Below the pieces are notes generated by a model that was not told the origin of the DNA, did no database searches, and saw only the letters and a list, made by a program, of their open reading frames with translations. The position numbers and the translations under genes were made by a program. A stretch of DNA of 64,000 bases from Ceratotherium simum simum (lineage: Eukaryota > Chordata > Mammalia > Perissodactyla > Rhinocerotidae), in contig NW_004454265.1 in assembly GCF_000283155.1 (NCBI RefSeq), positions 4,241,464 through 4,305,463 on the forward strand. The letters run 5' to 3'. This document shows, one piece after another, positions 60,011 through 64,000 of this stretch. Each line of letters opens with the position of its first letter. The stretch's first letter is position 1.

Positions 60011-60011
60011 G
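59962..60011. repeat. (GATA)n microsatellite
   Basis: About 12 GATA units without interruption, embedded in L1. Likely length-polymorphic. Confidence 0.97.
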
Positions 60012-60212
60012 AAAAAGATAATCCATTTAGGACCAAGTGGGGTTCAACCTAGGAATGCAAGTTTGGTTTAACATTCAAAATTCAATAAATGCAATTCAAT
60101 ATATTAACAGAACAAAGGAAAAATAACCTATGATTATCTCAGCAAATGCAGAAAATCATTTGACAAAATTCAACACACATTCATGATAAATTTAAAATTT
60201 AGAAAACAAGAA

Positions 60213-60458
60213 GGGCCAGCCCAGTGGCGTAGTGGTTAAGTTTGTGTGCTCTGCTTCGGCAGCCTGGAATTTAAGGGTTCGGATCCTGGTCATGGACCTA
60301 CACACTGCTCATCAATCCATGCTGTGGCGGTGTCCCATATACAAAGTAGAGGAAGATGGGCACAGATGTTCACTCAGGGACAATCTTCCTCAAGCAAAAA
60401 GAGGGAGATTGGCAACAGATGTCAGCTTAAGGCCAATCTTCCTCAAAAAAAAAAAAAA
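60213..60458 (+). mobile_element. ERE SINE
   Basis: Head GGCCAGCCCAGTGGCGTAGT, older body with GGTCATGGACC, TCATCAATCCATGCTGTGGC, two tail modules and A tail. Target-site duplication ATTTAGAAAACAAGAA at 60,197-60,212 and 60,459-60,474. Confidence 0.96.
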
Positions 60459-60756
60459 ATTTAGAAAACAAGAAAAAGAAGGAAATTTCCTCAAGCTGAT
60501 AAAGGGATCTATGAAAAATGTACAGTTAACACTATAAGTAATGATGAATGACTGAACTCTTTCCCCCTAAAATAAAGAACAGGGCAAGATCCACTCTCAC
60601 CACTTCTATTCAATATTACACTGGAGGCCCTAGACAATAAGGTGGGAAAAACAAATGAAAGGCATACGTGTTGGAAAGGAGTAAGTAAAACCATCTTTAT
60701 TTGCAGATGACAAAATCACGGGGAAAAAGGTTATTAAAACTACTAAGTGACTTTAG

Positions 60757-61017
60757 GGGGCCGGCCGGGTGGCGTAGCTGTTAAGTGCGTGAGCTCCACT
60801 TTGGTGGCCCAGGGTTTGCAGGTTTGGACCCCGGGCGTGCACTGACACACCGTTTGTCAAGCCATGCTGCTGTGGCAGCATCCCATATAAAGTAGAGGAA
60901 GATGGGCATGGATGTTAGCCCAAACCAATTTTCCTCAGCAAAAAGAGGCGGCTTGGCATCGGATGTTAGCTCAGGGCTGGTCTTCCTCACAAAAAAAAAA
61001 AAAAAAGTTAAAAAAAT
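60757..61017 (+). mobile_element. ERE SINE
   Basis: Head GGGGCCGGCCGGGTGGCGTA, body, two tail modules and A-rich tail. Exact 20-bp target-site duplication at 60,737-60,756 and 61,018-61,037 (starts AAACTACTAAGTGAC). Confidence 0.96.
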
Positions 61018-61854
61018 AAACTACTAAGTGACTTTAGCTAAGTTGAACATGTAAGTTCAGTATGCAAAAAAACCCTCTATTTCTATGTACTAGCTAAAAA
61101 TTAGAAATGAAAATCTTTAAAAACTATCATTTATAATAGCATCCAAAAACATGAAACATTTGAGGAGATAAATTTAATAAAATATGTGTAAGATATGTGA
61201 TTCCACTTCAAGAAGCTAAAAAAAAAAGACCAAAGTAAACCCAAAAGAAGTAGAAGGAAAGAAAGAAGGAGCAGAAATCAACAAAATTTAAAAGAGACAT
61301 GGAGAAAAATAATCAAGCTAAAGGTGGGTTCCTTGAAAAGATCAACAAAATGCACAAATTATAAACTCATATCTAGAATGATCAAGATAAAATAAATAAT
61401 GAGGGTATAAATCATCGATATTAAGAATGAAAGAGGAATTATCTCTACAGGTCCTACAGACAATAAAAGGATAATAAGAGAATATCCTCAACAACTTTAG
61501 CCAACAAATTCAACAACTTAGTGGAATTGGTAAAATTCCTTTAAAGACAACTCCCAAAGCTCATTCAAGAAGAAATAGTTAACCTATATAGGCTCATATC
61601 TATTACATTAGTTGAATTCCTAGTTAAAATCTCTAAGCTCAGAGGGCTACACTGGTCAATTCCACCAAATATTTAAGAAAGAACTAATACTGATTCTACA
61701 AAATGAGGTCTCATTTTAGGAGACCATTTTAAGTTTTTGATACCAAAACCAGATGAAAACATTATAAGAAAACAAACCTAAAGACCCATATCCCTCATGT
61801 AACTAGACACTAAAATCTCTTAAATATGCTCAAATAAAATCTAAAAATTTTTTA

Positions 61855-61970
61855 TTTATTTTTATTTATTAAAAAAATTTTTTTATTGATGTCATAATAG
61901 TTTATAACACTGTGAGATTCCAGTTGTACATTATTATTTGTCAGTCACCATATAAATGTGCCCCTCATCC
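61855..61970 (-). mobile_element. Short L1 3' UTR fragment, reverse orientation
   Basis: TTTTTTATTGATGTCATAATAG, TTTATAACACTGTGAGATTC, CAGTTGTACATTATTATTTG resembles the complement of the 3' UTR of the young L1 copies in this window. Confidence 0.6.
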
Positions 61971-62775
61971 CTTTAGAAATATTTTAAAAGAATAAACATC
62001 ACAACCAAATGAGGTTTATCACAACAATGAAAACTGATGCTCCTTCAATGTAATTAATCATATTAACAGAATAAAAGAGAAAAACCAGATGATCATCTCC
62101 ATAGAAGCAGAAAAACATTTGACAGTATTTAGCACCCACTGCTGATAAAAATACTCAGCAAACTAGGGAGAATAATTTTCTCAACCTGATAAACGGCACC
62201 TACAAAAAACCTTCAGCTAATTTCATACTTCACGGTGAAATACTGAACACTTTCCTCCTAAGACCAGCAACAAGGCAAGGATGTCCACTCTCACCATTGC
62301 TATTGAACACTGTGCTGATACTCACAACATGGATGAATCTCAAAATTATTCCACTGAGTGAAAGAAACCAGAGAGAAAAAGGGCACACAGGGCATGACTA
62401 CACTAATACAAAATGCAAACTACTCTAAAATGAAAAAAGGTATGTCTGTGTTTTCCTGGAACCCAGAGGCAGAGCAAGGAATGGACTGCAAAGGGACACA
62501 AGGAATTTTTTGGGGGGTGATGGAAATGCTCTGTGTTATGGCTGTACACAACTGTCAAACTCATCAAATTGTATATCTTAAATGGAAGAAATTTATTTTA
62601 TGTAAATCATTCTTCAATAAATTTGATAAGAAAAAATGATCAATACGTTTAAAAACAGGAAGAGAGAAATTAATGGATGAAAACGAAGAAATTCAACAGT
62701 CTTGGAGTCTGTAGAAAAGTAATCAAATAGACATTCTATCACTGAAAAACATAATATCTGCAATTAAGAAGTTAT

Positions 62776-62954
62776 TGGGGGCCAGCCCCAGTGGTCTAGT
62801 GGTTAAGTTCTGTGTGCTCTGAGTTCGATTCCTGGGTGCAGACCCACACCACTGTCTGTCAGTGGCCATGCTGTGGCAGCTCACAAAAAGAAAAAAAGAG
62901 GAAGCTTGGCAACAGATGTTACCTCAGAGCAAACATTCCTCAGGAAAAAAAAAA
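62776..62954 (+). mobile_element. ERE SINE, internally deleted
   Basis: Head GGGGGCCAGCCCCAGTGGTC, GAGTTCGATTCCTGGGTGCA (a good B box), shortened body and tail, oligo(A). Flanks AAGTTATT and AAGTTACT suggest a target-site duplication. Confidence 0.9.
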
Positions 62955-63390
62955 GTTACTGGATGCTTTAAAAGTAAAGCAGCCAGAAGTGATGAAATAA
63001 TTAGAAAAACTCAGGGCCAATAAAAAATATCTAAACTTTTAGATATTTGGATCTGAAACTGAAGTTCAGAGAGAAGAAAATATAAAAAAAGAATGAAAAC
63101 AAAGTACAGAGCAAAAGAAAGATGTGGGACACGGTCAACAAGTCTCACATCTGTGTAACCAGAAAGACAGGAAAAAGGAGGCAATAGCAGTATTTGAATG
63201 AATAACGACTGAGAATTTCCCAAACCTGATGAAAGACTCAATGCACCATTCAAAAAGTTCTGTGAGCCCCGAGTAGGACAGATAAAAAACACATGCACGT
63301 GCACAGGTACCGAGACAGAACATCTTAAAATCGGGCAAAGAAAAAAGCACATCACTTTCATAGGAACAACAAAAAACCAAAAGGCTGCCA
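62955..63390 (+). mobile_element. L1/HAL1 ORF1-like fragment
   Basis: CGACTGAGAATTTCCCAAAC, TGATGAAAGACTCAATGCAC and AGTTCTGTGAGCCCCGAGTA look like old ORF1. Ends at the CpG island. Confidence 0.5.
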
Positions 63391-63399
63391 ACGATTTTT

Positions 63400-63575
63400 C
63401 GACCCGGGTCCCTGCCCTGACCCCGGCACCACCCCGATCCCAGGCCTGGCCCCCATCTCAGCTCCACCCCTGACTCCCGATCCCAGGCTCCGCCCAGGAA
63501 CCCGGCTCGACCCTGACCCCTGACCCCAGACCCGGTCCCTGACCCCCGCCCCTCTCCAGCCCCGCCCCCAACCAC
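63400..63575 (-). repeat. GC-rich imperfect repeat CCCTGACCC in putative intron 1
   Basis: Repeated CCCTGACCC / CCCGATCCC / CCCAGACCC units on the + strand. Likely intronic low complexity; gives the glycine-rich ORFs on the minus strand. Confidence 0.5.
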
Positions 63576-63579
63576 TCAC

Positions 63580-63800
63580 CTGTCCCTCGGCAGAGAGCGT
63601 TTCCTTGGCGGGCCGGCGGGAGGCCGGAGCGGGGCTCAGGGGGTAGAGACGGGGCAATGGGGTGGGCAGAGGCAGAGTCCGAGGCCATCGAGGTAGCAGC
63701 GGAGCCTGAAGAGACCTAGTCCGAGAGGACTAAGGCGACTGAGACTGAGGCACTGAAGCGACTGAAGCAGTGGTAGCGGCACCTCGCCATCAGACCAAGA
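63580..63800 (-). other. Candidate first exon of an unidentified minus-strand transcript
   Basis: On the minus strand, ...GCCGAGGGACAG is followed by GTGAGTGGTTGGGGGCGGGG, a strong donor after 63,580. Upstream is a CpG-rich leader. An ATG at 63,688 opens a frame beginning MASDSASAHPIAPS and continuing 36 codons to the donor; another ATG at 63,657 gives a different frame. I do not recognise the protein. It may be the first exon of a coding gene or of a divergent noncoding transcript. Confidence 0.4.
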
Positions 63801-64000
63801 CGTCCCCTGCGGCGCGAGCCCGCCCCCTCTGCGCCGCTGACCAGTCCCGAGGAGCACAGCGCTGCTGGCCCCGCCCCCCGCGCAATCGGAAAGAAACCAA
63901 TGAGCGTCAAGGGGGCGGGAACGGGGGAGGTGCCAAAGGGGATCGGGGGCGGGACTGACAATTGGGGCGGGGAGGAGGCTGGGTCTTCAGCGGGTTGGTT

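Larger units (their letters stand above)
59226..62775 (+). mobile_element. Series of old L1 ORF2 fragments with ERE insertions
   Basis: Several L1 ORF2 pieces in + orientation: 59,226-60,196 (CATTTGACAAAATTCAACAC at its end), 60,475-60,736 (ATTTGCAGATGACAAAATCA), 61,038-61,850 and 61,970-62,300 (CACCTACAAAAAACCTTCAG; GATGTCCACTCTCACCATTG), then 62,320-62,640 a 3' end (CATTCTTCAATAAATTTGA). Interrupted frames throughout. Confidence 0.75.
63395..64000. promoter_or_regulatory. CpG island, probable (bidirectional?) promoter
   Basis: GC- and CpG-dense to the window end. CCAAT boxes lie on the + strand at 63,897-63,901 and the minus strand at 63,961-63,965; GC boxes (GGGGGCGGG) at 63,911 and 63,945 and one more at 63,964. 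By synteny with human 3q25.33, downstream of ARL14, the next gene would be PPM1L, but no PPM1L coding sequence is in the window, so that link is only an inference. Confidence 0.65.

Noticed and set aside
62776..62860. tRNA-like sequence with good A/B boxes
   Set aside because: This is the tRNA-Ser-derived head of an ERE SINE, not a tRNA gene: it lacks a foldable tRNA body and is followed by the SINE tail.
63135..63657. Glycine/arginine-rich minus-strand ORFs (99-146 codons)
   Set aside because: They span the putative GTGAGT donor into GC-rich intronic repeats and old L1 DNA; not credible proteins.
1..64000. CRISPR arrays, bacterial operons, riboswitches or replication origins
   Set aside because: The window is mammalian; the direct repeats present are SINE, LINE and LTR copies or microsatellites, with no spacer-repeat regularity.

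Overview
This is a mammalian nuclear genomic window: low gene density, very high interspersed-repeat load, two CpG-rich patches. The diagnostic repeat is a tRNA-Ser-like SINE with a GGGCCGGCCC-type head and a tail module GAGGAAGATNNGCNCNGATGTTAGC, present about 15 times. This is the equine repetitive element (ERE) family, so the host is a perissodactyl. Many copies carry the variant CCCAAAGCCCCAGTAGATAGTTG, which I associate with rhinoceros/tapir rather than horse; that narrower placement is inference.

Only one intact protein-coding gene is visible: ARL14, a single-exon ARF-like small GTPase at 9,558-10,136 on the + strand, with its own 3' UTR and polyadenylation signal at about 10,623. In human, ARL14 lies at 3q25.33 between KPNA4 and PPM1L, so the rest of the window would correspond to the ARL14-PPM1L intergenic desert (established synteny, applied here by inference).

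Layout. 1-9,000: L1 3' end, ERE copies, old L1M/L2/MIR fragments. 9,000-10,650: ARL14. 10,650-15,000: MIR, then two L1 3' ends nested at one target site. 15,000-25,300: L2, MIR, MER5A-like, L1M, ERE and a solo MLT1-like LTR. 25,800-26,400: a GC-rich patch broken by a 100-N assembly gap. 26,600-34,640: an L2 element split by a 7-kb class I (gammaretrovirus-like) endogenous retrovirus on the minus strand, which itself contains a second, unpaired LTR and env end from another retrovirus. 35,000-42,150: rearranged L1 segments on both strands around a small GC-rich patch. 42,170-45,600: a degenerate minisatellite and a broken but intron-containing FAM90A-family pseudogene (intact zinc knuckle, splice donors still visible, frameshift and stops). 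45,600-51,400: ERE pair and mostly unassigned sequence. 51,430-63,390: L1 and L2 fragments of several ages, ERE insertions, two microsatellites. 63,395-64,000: a CpG island with CCAAT and GC boxes and a plausible minus-strand first exon ending in a GTGAGT donor.

There is no operon-like organisation. ARL14 is the only candidate for cellular function; the other open reading frames are either mobile-element derived or have no support. The two least ordinary items are the FAM90A-like pseudogene and the nested/mosaic retrovirus.
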